Assembly (NCBI RefSeq): GCF_021513255.1
Contig: NZ_CP090977.1
Span: 744,001-808,000, forward strand
Direction of reading: 5' to 3'
Length of the DNA: 64,000 nt
Source of the DNA: Planococcus sp. 107-1
Lineage (GTDB): Bacteria; Bacillota; Bacilli; Bacillales_A; Planococcaceae
Part shown: positions 53,534 to 62,081 of the stretch, piece after piece
Layout of the letters: every line of letters begins with the position of its first letter
How positions within the stretch are numbered: the stretch's first letter is position 1
Program-made: the position numbers and the translations under genes
The notes under the pieces: generated by a model
Database searches by the model: none
What the model was told of the DNA's origin: nothing
What the model saw: the letters and a program-made list of their open reading frames with translations, nothing else

Positions 53534-54260
53534 AAGCTTTGGCATTTGCGGGACGAAACCGCAAAGAGATTCTGCGGGATCCGTTGACTCTTCTTCTTGG
53601 TGTGGTCATGCCCGTTGCGATGCTGTGGCTGTTTTCCTCTTTGGAAGGGATTATGCCGCTTGACCTTTTCACGATTGAGAAATTAACGCCTGGTATGATA
53701 GTGTTCAGTTTCTCATTTATCACCTTATTTTCCGGAATGCTGCTTGGGCGGATAAAACCACGTCGTTTCTTATGCGGATATTCGCTTCCCCGATGAAGGC
53801 AGGCGAATACTTAATCGGCTATGCCATACCGCTGCTGCCGGTTGCCCTTTTTCAGATTGTGGTTTGTTACGGAGCCGGTGTATTATTAGGATTTCCAGTC
53901 GATAGCCACGCCATATCGGGATTCGGTATACTGCTCGTGGTTTCACTTCTTTACATCGGTTCTGGGCTGGCGCTCGGTACCTATTTTACAGATCGCCAAG
54001 TGGGCGGCATATTCGCTATTTTCGTCAATATCACCACTTGGCTTAGCGGCATCTGGTTTTCGCCTTCCATGATTGGCGGCGGCTTTGAACAGGTCGCGGG
54101 TTTCTTGCCTTTTGTTCATGCTGTTGATGCAGCAAGAGCTGCGTTTTCAGGCGACTATACGCAATTGCTGGAACCGCTTCTTTGGGTAATCGGCTATACC
54201 ATCGTCATTTTTGTGTTGGCGATTGTCGGATTTAGAAAGAAAATGAAAGGCAGCAAATAA
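53530..54260 (+). pseudogene. ABC-2 type permease (single-base frameshift)
   Basis: About 243 residues if repaired. MKALAFAGRNRKEILRDPLTLLLGVVMPVAMLWLF and TPGMIVFSFSFITLFSGMLLG open the ABC-2 fold; at GCGG 53748-53751 one G seems missing, and restoring it gives GRDKTTSFLMRIFASPMKAGEYLIGY, the usual family link, followed by IPLLPVALFQIVVCYGAGVLL, GSGLALGTYFTDRQVGGIFAIFVNITTWLSGIWF and a last helix VIGYTIVIFVLAIVGF. Six membrane helices in all. Forms the pore for the ATPase encoded just upstream. Confidence 0.83.
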
Positions 54261-54262
54261 TA

Positions 54263-54303
54263 GAAGCAGGCTATGGATTGAAACCCATAGCCTGCTTTTA
54301 TTA
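54263..54303. terminator. Bidirectional terminator
   Basis: Stem AGCAGGCTATGG / CCATAGCCTGCT followed by TTTATTATTTT, between the ABC permease and nucleotidase genes. Confidence 0.83.
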
Positions 54304-54305
54304 TT

Positions 54306-55694
54306 TTACACAATGGTGGTTGATCCGATTTTCCAGCGTTTTTCTTGAGCCTGCTCAGTGAATTGGCGCTGATTGCCGTAAAGGCGAATCACATCTTTAA
54401 TTTCTTCCGCCCGGTATTTCGCATTCCGGTTGTGGGCAAGAGAAGGGTAGCCGGAGCCGCGCTGCAAATAATCGGAGCTTGCAACCGAATACCACCGTTC
54501 AAGTTCCAATGCTTCGCCTTGAATTCGTATTTCTTCGATGCGGCTTCCATCATGAAGGACTTCTGCGCCCGAAAGGTGGAGGCTGCCGACGAATTTCCCT
54601 CTGAATCCTGGACCTCTTCCATCGGCTAGGCAACTTTGTGCATCCAGTGATTGTTCGACTGCCGCCAGTAAATCGCTGCCTTTGATTTCAAACGAAGTTG
54701 GATTTAATGGAGAAGGGCAAATCTCGATTAATTTTTTTCTGGAAAGGTGGCCGAAAGCGCCTGCATTTACAATGCCGCTATTGATCAATCCGATTTCGCA
54801 GCCCATCATATCGCGCAAGCCATCGGCAATCAGGTTGCTGATCGGATTTTCCTCGATGACATCGTGCCATAAAGGGTACTCAAGTTGATAAAGAGGTTCA
54901 CTCAACACAGCAACCGCTTTTGCTTTATTGGCTTTCAGTAAATCCAGGATTTCGGGATCTGGTTCAACATCAGCTGTTGGCAAAGTTTCGGAATGGAGCA
55001 ACCGGATGCAGCCATCGATCACTTCTATTTCGACAATACCGACATGTTCGCCGTAATTTCCGGCGCTATTGATAATCGTGCCTTCAATGATTTTCGCTTC
55101 TTTGAACAGTTTGTGGTCGTGCGCAGAAATAATCAGGTCGATTTCCGGTATTTTAGCAGCTAGCGGCTCATCGGCAAACGTACCGACATGGCTAAGGAGA
55201 AGACAAAGGTCATACTGGCCCTTGTTCCGCTCGATTTCTTCTTTGATACTGTCTTCGTAGGATGAAATCTTTACGCCCAGTCCGTCATTAAATTCTCCAA
55301 GGTCAGGAGAAGAGCCGGTGATGAGAATGCGCAAGCCGTTCTTTTCTAAAATCACGCTTTTATGGACGCCTTGGATTTTCGGACCTTCTTTTTTCATTAA
55401 ATTATTGCTGATGAACGGAATGGGGCTTGATGAAGCCATATACTCAAGTGTTTCAATGCCGTTGAACATTTCATTGTTTCCGATTGTCAGCGCATCGTAC
55501 CCGACATTTTGCAGAAGCTCAATCGCTGCAAGTCCACGCGTTCCTTGAAGTTCGATGCTTTTGAAATCGGCAAAATCGCCGCCATCAAGCATAAGGCTGT
55601 TTTCATCTTTCAGTTGCTTCATGACCGTTGCCGCTTTCGCGAAATTTTCGTAATGACTATGAACGTCGTTTGTGTGGATAATTTTTAATCGCAT
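54306..55694 (-). CDS. Bifunctional metallophosphatase/5'-nucleotidase, YunD-like
   Basis: 462 residues without a signal peptide, starting MRLKIIHTNDVHSHYENFAKA (metallophosphoesterase DxH motif). LMLDGGDFADF, ALTIGNNEMFNG (GNxE variant of GNHE), LLSHVG and ISAHDHKLF (GHxH-type, with A for G) carry the metal ligands; the C-terminal 5'-nucleotidase domain has NPISNLIADGLRDMMGCEIGLINSGIV and YSVASSDYLQRGSGYPSL. It resembles the cytoplasmic YunD of B. subtilis, predicted to dephosphorylate nucleotides or related phosphates. GGGGGAAATT precedes the ATG. Confidence 0.87.
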   Translation of the reverse strand: MRLKIIHTNDVHSHYENFAKAATVMKQLKDENSLMLDGGDFADFKSIELQGTRGLAAIELLQNVGYDALTIGNNEMFNGIETLEYMASSSPIPFISNNLMKKEGPKIQGVHKSVILEKNGLRILITGSSPDLGEFNDGLGVKISSYEDSIKEEIERNKGQYDLCLLLSHVGTFADEPLAAKIPEIDLIISAHDHKLFKEAKIIEGTIINSAGNYGEHVGIVEIEVIDGCIRLLHSETLPTADVEPDPEILDLLKANKAKAVAVLSEPLYQLEYPLWHDVIEENPISNLIADGLRDMMGCEIGLINSGIVNAGAFGHLSRKKLIEICPSPLNPTSFEIKGSDLLAAVEQSLDAQSCLADGRGPGFRGKFVGSLHLSGAEVLHDGSRIEEIRIQGEALELERWYSVASSDYLQRGSGYPSLAHNRNAKYRAEEIKDVIRLYGNQRQFTEQAQEKRWKIGSTTIV

Positions 55695-55837
55695 GTAAAT
55701 TTCCCCCAATGATTCCTTTGTTTGTTTCCCTTCTTATTTTAACGAATAAATTTACAGAATGCTTAATAAATTTCAATGCGGTAGAATGAAATAAAAGAAT
55801 CGAGAATGCCGGGTTTATTGCAGAAAGGATGAAGACA

Positions 55838-57025
55838 ATGAAATCAAAAATCCCTTATTCCAAAGAAATTCAGCTCGCATTAAAAAACGATCCGCCGGGA
55901 CAGTGGATGGCGGCATTTCCTTCCGGTGCTATCCGGTTAAATTCAGGATATCCGGACCCAAGTTTAGTGCCTTCAGTGGAAATCAAACAAGCGGCGGCGC
56001 GTTTGCTGGATGAGGAAAAAGATTTGCCGCTCCATTACATTGGCAGCCCAAGAATTCCGCAGCTCGAAGAATTCATCTGTCAGCGCATGTCAAAGAGAGG
56101 GGCTGCGACTTCTAATGAAGAGCTATTGATCACTTCTGGAGCTTGCCAAGCCATTGATTTGGTCGCACGCGTTCTGTTGGATAGGGAAGCAGTTGTAGCG
56201 ATTGAATCGCCGACTTATATGGAAGCGTTGGAAATCTTCCAAAACTATACCGATAAATACATAAGCATCCCAGTAGATGATGAGGGTTTGAGAACAACGG
56301 AACTTGAACAAATTTTATCTGAACGGAAAGAAAAGGGAGAGGCGCTTCCGCGTATCCTCTATACCATTCCGACTTTCCAAAACCCGACAGGGACCACTTT
56401 ATCGCTTGAACGGCGAAAGCATCTTTTAGAGCTCGCTGAACAATTTGATTTTCTCATAGTGGAAGACGATGCATACGGCGAACTGGGTTTTGAAGAAAGC
56501 CCACAATTATTAAAGGCATTGGACCAAAGAGAACGGGTCATCTATATCGGATCATTTTCGAAAGTGGTGGCACCCGGCATGAGAATTGGCTGGGTGACGG
56601 GACCGAAAGAGTTGATCGAAGTAGTTGGCTGGTTTAAAAAAGATTTGGGCCATCCATTCGCACAAGCGACCTTGTTCGCTTATTTGGAAACAATCGACTT
56701 TGACAGCCATCTAAAAAAACTGGTGGCTGTCTATCAAGCGAAAGCTCGGGTGATGGTGGAAGCGCTTGAAGAATTTATGCCAAAATCAGCTGTCTGGTTT
56801 TTGCCGAATGGAGGATACTTCCTTTGGCTTCGAGTTCCGGGAGTCGACACAGCTGAACTTTTGGCCAAAGCGCATGAAGCGGGGCTTGCCTACGTCCCTG
56901 GCCGTTTTTTCTTCCTGGATCAGCAAGAAGGGCTCGAGTTTCTTCGCCTGTCCTTTAGCTATACAAGCGAAGAAAAGATTCGCGAAGGCATCCGTTTACT
57001 TGGCAAAGTGCTAGAAGAGAATTAA
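55838..57025 (+). CDS. PLP-dependent aminotransferase (2-aminoadipate/ArAT-like, MocR-core type)
   Basis: 395 residues, class I/II aminotransferase fold without the GntR domain of MocR proteins. INSGYPDPSLVP-like RLNSGYPDPSLVPSVE, LHYIGSPRIPQLEEFIC, ITSGACQAIDLVARVLLD, TIPTFQNPTGTTLSLERR, VEDDAYGELGF and YIGSFSKVVAPGMRIGWV (the PLP Lys in SFSK) define it. It transfers amino groups between an amino acid (2-aminoadipate, aromatic or branched) and 2-oxoglutarate. ATG at 55838 has GAAAGG 9-12 nt upstream. Confidence 0.88.
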   Translation: MKSKIPYSKEIQLALKNDPPGQWMAAFPSGAIRLNSGYPDPSLVPSVEIKQAAARLLDEEKDLPLHYIGSPRIPQLEEFICQRMSKRGAATSNEELLITSGACQAIDLVARVLLDREAVVAIESPTYMEALEIFQNYTDKYISIPVDDEGLRTTELEQILSERKEKGEALPRILYTIPTFQNPTGTTLSLERRKHLLELAEQFDFLIVEDDAYGELGFEESPQLLKALDQRERVIYIGSFSKVVAPGMRIGWVTGPKELIEVVGWFKKDLGHPFAQATLFAYLETIDFDSHLKKLVAVYQAKARVMVEALEEFMPKSAVWFLPNGGYFLWLRVPGVDTAELLAKAHEAGLAYVPGRFFFLDQQEGLEFLRLSFSYTSEEKIREGIRLLGKVLEEN

Positions 57026-57075
57026 AAAAAGGAGTTCCCATCAACCGGTAAGGTTGACGGGAACTCCTTTTTTAA
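57024..57075. terminator. Bidirectional terminator
   Basis: Stem AAAAAGGAGTTCCC..CAACC / GGTTG..GGGAACTCCTTTTT with T-run, between the aminotransferase and aldolase genes. Confidence 0.86.
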
Positions 57076-57080
57076 TTAGC

Positions 57081-57971
57081 TCATGTAATGGATGCTTCGT
57101 AAATTGTTTTAATGGAATCTGCAATCGATTCGTTGAACTCTTCATCTGATTGGCTCGCGCTGACGCCTTCAGACAATCCTCTTGAGAAGCTTGCGATCAA
57201 CCCGTTATTAGCTGCTAGTTTTTCATTGGCTTCACTCCGCGTATATCCTCCAGAAAGAGCCACAACTCGCAAGACTTTCGGATGGTCGATCAATTCTTTA
57301 TAAAAATTATTGACAGTTGGAATGGTCAATTTCAACATCACCGGTTCGTTTTCCGGCAAGCTTTCCAATTGCTTTAAGATCTCATCTTTTAAAATACGCT
57401 CAATTTCTTCTTTGTCGCTGCTGTGGATGTCCACTTCAGGTTCGATAATCGGCATCAGGCCGGCACCGATAATCTGTTTGCCGACTTCAAATTGCTGCTC
57501 GACCACTTTACGGATGCCTTCTGGATTTGCTTCTTTGATGACAGAACGCATCTTTGTGCCAAAGATATTCCGTTCAGTTGCACGCTGCAGCAAAGCATCA
57601 AGCTCCGGCATTGGTTTCATCAACTGGACGCCGTCTTCCAGTTCAGCTAAACCTTTATCAACTTTCAGGAAAGGCACAACGCCTTTTTGTTCCCATAGAT
57701 AGTCAGGGGTATACTGGCCTTCAACTTCCCGGTCCATCGTCTGCTCAAACAGAATGGCACCAAGAATCGAATCCGAATTGAATGCAGGAGCCGTCATGAC
57801 ACGTGTCCGCATTTTATGGATCAGGTCGTACATTTCGTCTTCACCTGAATATGAATCTTCTGGCACTCCATACAAAGCCAGTGCTTTTGGCGTACTGCCG
57901 CCGCTTTGATCAAGCGCTGCGATAAATCCTTTTCCATTCTTCACCAGTTCGAATTGCTGTTGTTTAGACAT
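57081..57971 (-). CDS. fda: Class I fructose-bisphosphate aldolase
   Basis: 296 residues, the length of the staphylococcal-type class I enzyme. [18 protein letters not shown] at the N-terminus, [22 protein letters not shown] (Lys), [13 protein letters not shown] and [14 protein letters not shown] (Schiff-base Lys region) and [17 protein letters not shown] are the family landmarks. It cleaves fructose 1,6-bisphosphate to triose phosphates by Schiff-base chemistry without a metal. Ribosome-binding site AAGGAGCTGGAGC. Single gene; many Bacillales carry it beside class II FbaA. Confidence 0.93.
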   Translation of the reverse strand: MSKQQQFELVKNGKGFIAALDQSGGSTPKALALYGVPEDSYSGEDEMYDLIHKMRTRVMTAPAFNSDSILGAILFEQTMDREVEGQYTPDYLWEQKGVVPFLKVDKGLAELEDGVQLMKPMPELDALLQRATERNIFGTKMRSVIKEANPEGIRKVVEQQFEVGKQIIGAGLMPIIEPEVDIHSSDKEEIERILKDEILKQLESLPENEPVMLKLTIPTVNNFYKELIDHPKVLRVVALSGGYTRSEANEKLAANNGLIASFSRGLSEGVSASQSDEEFNESIADSIKTIYEASIT

Positions 57972-58288
57972 TGCTCCAGCTCCTTAGATAAATTTTTTGT
58001 AAATGATGCGATAAAAAAATTTAAGCTAAAAGTAACCCTTACACAGAATAGTTTAACAATAAAAGATTTAAACTACAAAAGAATTATGGAGATGGGTTAA
58101 CTTTTCTCCTTATCCTTTCCCTCTTTTGGACTATATTAATCTTCTGAAATAATAGTTCAATTGTATAAAATGACGAAAAAGTTTGTCTATTGAATGTACA
58201 AAGTTTGAAAATGCTGATATTATGTATGATAACGTTTACAAAAAGAAAGGAGGATAGAGTAGGAAAGTTATTCTGCTCTAATATTCAT
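57972..58288. other. Intergenic region before the sugar symporter
   Basis: About 317 AT-rich bases between the divergent aldolase and symporter genes. It contains a cre site at 58227-58240 and the AAAGGAGG at 58246-58253; no further gene is supportable. Confidence 0.55.
58227..58240. promoter_or_regulatory. cre site (CcpA catabolite-repression element)
   Basis: Read on the minus strand TGTAAACGTTATCA matches the consensus TGWAANCGNTNWCA at every position. It lies just downstream of a TTGAAA (58205-58210)/TATGAT (58225-58230) promoter-like pair (14-nt spacing, short) and upstream of the ribosome-binding site, a position suited to repression by CcpA. Confidence 0.7.
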
Positions 58289-59725
58289 ATGAACAATAAC
58301 AAAATCCTGTACATAACGGCCATCACTTTAGTAGCCACTCTCGGGGGTCTTTTATTCGGTTATGATACCGCTGTCATTTCTGGTGCAGAAGGATCCTTGC
58401 AGACTTATTTCACAGATAGTCTTGGTTTGAGCTCATTTGTTCACGGTTTAACGGTATCAAGCGCTTTGATTGGCTGTATCATCGGGGGCTTGCTGTCCGG
58501 AATCATTTCTTCCCGAATCGGCAGAAAATATTCATTGATTGCTGCAGCTTTCCTATTCATCTTTTCAGCATTAGGGTCTGCGTATCCTGAAATGTTCTTT
58601 TTCACGGTTGGTGAACCAACCATGTCGTTATTAATAACTTTCAATATTTATCGTATTATTGGCGGAATCGGAGTTGGGCTAGCTTCGGCTGTCGCACCGA
58701 TGTATATTGGAGAAATTGCACCTCCTCATTTGAGGGGGCGCCTTGTATCGCTTAACCAGTTCGCCATCATCTTCGGGATGCTCGTCGTCTATTTCGTCAA
58801 CTGGGGAATTGCGCGAGGCGAAACGCTGGAATGGATCAACGATGTGGGCTGGAGATATATGTTCGCTTCAGAATTGATTCCAGCTGTATTATTCTTAATC
58901 CTGCTTTTCTTTGTGCCGGAAACGCCGCGCTACCTCATTTCCAGAAACCAGGAAGCGAAAGCGATGGCTATCTTAGAGAAAACATACGACACCACAATGG
59001 CAAAAGCGACATTGTATGAAATCAAACAATCATTTGACCATCGCAAGGAAAAATTATTCACTTACGGAAAAACGATTGTCATCGTTGGAATCGTGCTCTC
59101 GATCTTCCAACAATTTGTCGGCATCAACGTTGCGCTTTACTATGCCCCGCGTATTTTTGAAAGTATGGGTGCCGCACGCGATGCCTCATTCCTTCAAACG
59201 ATTATCATGGGCTTAGTGAATGTCATCTTTACCATTATTGCAATTGTCACAGTCGATAAATTTGGACGGAAGCCTTTGTTGATCATTGGTTCTATCGGGA
59301 TGACAGTGGGAATGTTCGGCGTCGCTGGCCTTGCATATTTTGAACAGATCGGCGTTGCGACTTTAGTGTTCATCATCGTTTACACAGCTTCGTTCATGAT
59401 GTCCTGGGGCCCAGTCGTTTGGGTTCTGCTTTCTGAAATCTTCCCGAATAAAATTCGGGGGCAGGCATTGGCAATTGCCGTTGCAGCACAATGGGCGGCT
59501 AACTATTTCATCTCTTCGACTTATCCAATGATGATGGAAGTAAGCGGAGCGATGACTTACTCATTCTACGGCATCATGAGTTTGTTGTCGGCGCTCTTTG
59601 TTTGGAAATTCATCCCTGAAACAAAAGGAAAGTCGTTGGAAGAGCTTGAAATCCTTTTGAAAAAGTCACAAGCAACTAAAAAAGCAGAAAGCCTTAAAAA
59701 CCGTTCTGCAATCAACAAAGCTTAA
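58289..59725 (+). CDS. Sugar porter family MFS transporter (XylE/XylT-like proton symporter)
   Basis: 478 residues, 12 membrane helices. Sugar-porter motifs: TLGGLLFGYDTAVISGAEGSL, GIISSRIGRKYSLIAAA, IIGGIGVGLASAVAPMYIGEIAPPHLRGRLVSLNQFAI, VPETPRYLISRNQEAKAMAIL, QQFVGINVALYYAPRIF, VDKFGRKPLL and PETKGKSLEEL. The extra periplasmic loop YPEMFFFTVGEP resembles the xylose symporter XylE, so D-xylose/H+ is a fair guess. The start is odd: AAAGGAGG is about 35 nt before the ATG at 58289, and no start codon lies at a normal distance in this frame. A cre site upstream implies CcpA control. Confidence 0.85.
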   Translation: MNNNKILYITAITLVATLGGLLFGYDTAVISGAEGSLQTYFTDSLGLSSFVHGLTVSSALIGCIIGGLLSGIISSRIGRKYSLIAAAFLFIFSALGSAYPEMFFFTVGEPTMSLLITFNIYRIIGGIGVGLASAVAPMYIGEIAPPHLRGRLVSLNQFAIIFGMLVVYFVNWGIARGETLEWINDVGWRYMFASELIPAVLFLILLFFVPETPRYLISRNQEAKAMAILEKTYDTTMAKATLYEIKQSFDHRKEKLFTYGKTIVIVGIVLSIFQQFVGINVALYYAPRIFESMGAARDASFLQTIIMGLVNVIFTIIAIVTVDKFGRKPLLIIGSIGMTVGMFGVAGLAYFEQIGVATLVFIIVYTASFMMSWGPVVWVLLSEIFPNKIRGQALAIAVAAQWAANYFISSTYPMMMEVSGAMTYSFYGIMSLLSALFVWKFIPETKGKSLEELEILLKKSQATKKAESLKNRSAINKA

Positions 59726-59768
59726 TAAAACAAGCCTGTGGGAAGCAATTCTCACAGGCTTGTTTTTG
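59726..59768 (+). terminator. Terminator of the sugar symporter gene
   Basis: Stem AAACAAGCCTGTG / CACAGGCTTGTTT followed by a T-run. Confidence 0.87.
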
Positions 59769-59905
59769 CTTGAAATTAATTGAAAGAATAGTTGAATAAA
59801 TAGAACATAAGTTCTATAATAGTGGTAATGGAAAGATGGATACATAGATTCCCTTGTCTTAGGTTTCTGAAGCCATGGCAAATCTTTTTGGAAAGGAAGA
59901 GGACC

Positions 59906-60409
59906 ATGAATAAGAAAATCCAGAAGATCACCACTAATTTTTGGTTTGACCAGAATGCAGAAGAGGCTGTAAATTACTATGTTTCCATTTTCAATGATTC
60001 AAAGATCGGACGCGTAACCCATTACACTTCAATTGGAAAAGAAGAGCATGGCATGGAAGAAGGGCAGGTTATGACCATTGAGTTTCAATTGGAAGGCCAG
60101 CAATTTCTTGCATTGAATGGCGGTCCCCATTTCAAATTTACTGAAGCTATTTCATTTATCATCAATTGCGAATCCCAAGAAGAAATCGATTATTATTGGG
60201 GCAAGTTGACGGACGGCGGCGATGAAAAAGCGCAAATCTGCGGATGGCTTAAAGACAAATTCGGTGTTTCCTGGCAAGTCTCTCCTATGGAATTGGATGA
60301 CATGCTGGCCACTGGAAGCAAAGACCAGGTTGAACGCGTCATGCAGGAACTCTTCAAAATGAAGAAGTTGGATTTGGAAGTGTTCCGAAAAGCTTTTAAC
60401 GAAGTGTAA
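59906..60409 (+). CDS. VOC family protein, PhnB/3-demethylubiquinone type
   Basis: 167 residues: MNKKIQKITTNFWFDQNAEEAVNYYVSIFNDSKIGRVTHYTSIGKEEHG, MTIEFQLEGQQFLALNGGPHFKFTEAISFIINCESQEEIDYYWGKLTDGGDEKAQICGWLKDKFGVSWQVSP. This is the subfamily often mislabelled 3-demethylubiquinone-9 3-methyltransferase; the substrate is unknown. ATG at 59906 follows GGAAAGGAAGAGG. Stands alone between two terminators. Confidence 0.88.
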   Translation: MNKKIQKITTNFWFDQNAEEAVNYYVSIFNDSKIGRVTHYTSIGKEEHGMEEGQVMTIEFQLEGQQFLALNGGPHFKFTEAISFIINCESQEEIDYYWGKLTDGGDEKAQICGWLKDKFGVSWQVSPMELDDMLATGSKDQVERVMQELFKMKKLDLEVFRKAFNEV

Positions 60410-60429
60410 AAGAAGGGCAAGCTAATGGG

Positions 60430-60475
60430 AAAAGGCGCAATCAGACATCCGTTCGGATACTGATTGCGCTTTTAA
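60430..60475 (+). terminator. Terminator of the VOC gene
   Basis: Stem AAAGGCGCAATCAG / CTGATTGCGCTTTT (last pairs A-T) with a T-run. Confidence 0.83.
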
Positions 60476-60499
60476 TTATAGTTGGGAATGCCTGTCTAT

Positions 60500-60785
60500 A
60501 GATTCTAAACGGACGCTTCCGCTTTTCTTTGTCCAGACTCCAGCAGCCAGATTCTCGGGACATAAGCCAGCCCATTGTCCAGTCTTCAACACCTAGCTCT
60601 TCGGGGCATAAGCCAGCCCAGCTGTGTGGCAAAGAACGCCACTTGGCTATTCCGTCTTATGCCCGTCAGAGCTGGACAGGCGTTTCCGCATTTCGGGGTT
60701 GCGCGGCAAAGAACGCCACTTCGCTGTTCCGTCTTATGCCTGTCGAATCTAGATGGCTGCTTCCGCTTTTCTTGCTACCAAGCGG
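60500..60785. repeat. Intergenic repeat island (Bacillales-type dispersed repeat)
   Basis: CATAAGCCAGCCCA occurs at 60561 and 60607, and a 40-bp unit starting GGCAAAGAACGCCACTT occurs at 60628-60667 and 60705-60744 with three differences. CTTATGCC units are inverted relative to GGCATAAG, so the array can fold. Composition is more GC-rich than the neighbouring spacers. It resembles the intergenic dispersed repeats I know from Bacillus and Planococcus genomes. It fills the 365-base gap and touches the 3' end of the next gene. Short ORFs in it are not credible genes. Confidence 0.75.
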
Positions 60786-61938
60786 CGTCTTTTGGCTTGC
60801 TGCCTGGAGCAGGCTGCGGCATTCTTTTGACGACTACGTACGGGATCCAGATGAACGCCGGGAGGAGCAGCGAAGCCGATCCTATTCCTAAGGCTAGTGC
60901 ACCTTCTGTCTCGGCCGCGATAAAGCTGACGAAACCAAGAAACAGGACCATTGCATAATAGATAAGCATGTAATGCCAGCGAAGATAATTTTTCAATAGA
61001 AAGAAGAAAAGAAATCCGCCAAACAGGAAGATAGCAATTCCGGGCAATACATTGGCTGATTGAACATTATAGGATTGGCCAAGCTGCGTAACCATGAACA
61101 TTAAAATCCCCATTAGCTGCAGAGGGAGCACGATGGAAATGATCCATTTCCGGAACGAATGTTTTTGGCGGGCTACTTTTAAAGCAGGATCTTTTGCTTC
61201 TGCTCTTTCCAGGTTTTGTGTTTCGACTTTTCGCCAGGCCGTTAATGCGAAAGGTTCGTCTTTCAGCCAAGAAGTTTGAAATGGAAACGCTACATTTTCA
61301 TCAGTTGACAGCAAATATTCTAGGCGCTTTTCATCGCTTAAGATAGGTGTGTCGGTCCTGAACATCTGCCGCGCATTATATAGAAGGGGAATTTGGTTTT
61401 CTGTGCAATGCTTGAACCATAGATTGATTCCTTCGTCGCCGTGATTTGGAAAAAGCACATTTTGTATTTGCTTGCCTTCATCAGTCGTATAGATGATGTA
61501 AAACATCGGGGCATTTTCAATGCTGCCGTCGTTTATCAGTCCTTGGGGAAGAATTTCCCTTACGATGTAATAAGAGGCAACCACTGAAACGATATTTTCA
61601 AAATGAATCGTTCGCTGCTTTGGCACCGATTTGAAAAGATCTGGCCACTCCAAGGTTTCAATTTGATTTTCGTAGAGGACATAGCGTGCACGGTGCCGTT
61701 GTTTCCATAGAGTGGTTTTCCATAAACGCAATAGGCTCCCATTCAATAAGATTCCTGCGATGAAAAATGGAATTGTAAATAGCACCCACCATGTCTGGTA
61801 CTCTAATAGAATAAGAAACGGCACAACGACCATTGAAAGGCCGAGCAGCAGCATGAACCCTGTGATGAACCAAAATACGATCCGCCAGAATCCTTTCATT
61901 TTCGGTTCGGTATATGTATGGATTAATTTACTGGTCAT
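60775..61938 (-). CDS. Hypothetical membrane protein
   Basis: 387 residues, unrecognised. Two N-terminal membrane helices (IVFWFITGFMLLLGLSMVVVPFLILLEY and WWVLFTIPFFIAGILLNGSLL), a soluble middle region of about 190 residues (EWPDLFKSVPKQRTIHFENIVSVVASYYIV, beta-rich and PH-like), and three or four C-terminal helices (IISIVLPLQLMGILMFMVT, VLPGIAIFLFGGFLFFFLL, YAMVLFLGFVSFIAAE). The layout recalls bacterial PH-domain membrane proteins. The last 10 or so codons (PAPGSKPKDAAW) run into the repeat island, which may have altered the C-terminus. GGAGG precedes the ATG. Confidence 0.7.
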   Translation of the reverse strand: MTSKLIHTYTEPKMKGFWRIVFWFITGFMLLLGLSMVVVPFLILLEYQTWWVLFTIPFFIAGILLNGSLLRLWKTTLWKQRHRARYVLYENQIETLEWPDLFKSVPKQRTIHFENIVSVVASYYIVREILPQGLINDGSIENAPMFYIIYTTDEGKQIQNVLFPNHGDEGINLWFKHCTENQIPLLYNARQMFRTDTPILSDEKRLEYLLSTDENVAFPFQTSWLKDEPFALTAWRKVETQNLERAEAKDPALKVARQKHSFRKWIISIVLPLQLMGILMFMVTQLGQSYNVQSANVLPGIAIFLFGGFLFFFLLKNYLRWHYMLIYYAMVLFLGFVSFIAAETEGALALGIGSASLLLPAFIWIPYVVVKRMPQPAPGSKPKDAAW

Positions 61939-62046
61939 AGGGCCTCCTCGACGGCGTGAAATAATGTAGAGAAAGTGATCTCATCTTTTATTGTACGATA
62001 AGGACTGGGAATTGTTTCAATTTTTTCTCTAGCTGTTCAGGCATAT

Positions 62047-62077
62047 AAGAAAACGCCTCCCAATAAGGAAGGCGTTA
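62047..62077 (-). terminator. Terminator of the second SDR gene
   Basis: Stem AACGCCT / AGGCGTT with A-rich left flank (T-run in the minus-strand RNA). Confidence 0.65.
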
Positions 62078-62081
62078 AAGA

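Noticed and set aside
60529..60958. Overlapping plus-strand open frames in the repeat island
   Set aside because: They arise from the GC-rich repeats, have low-complexity composition and no ribosome-binding sites.
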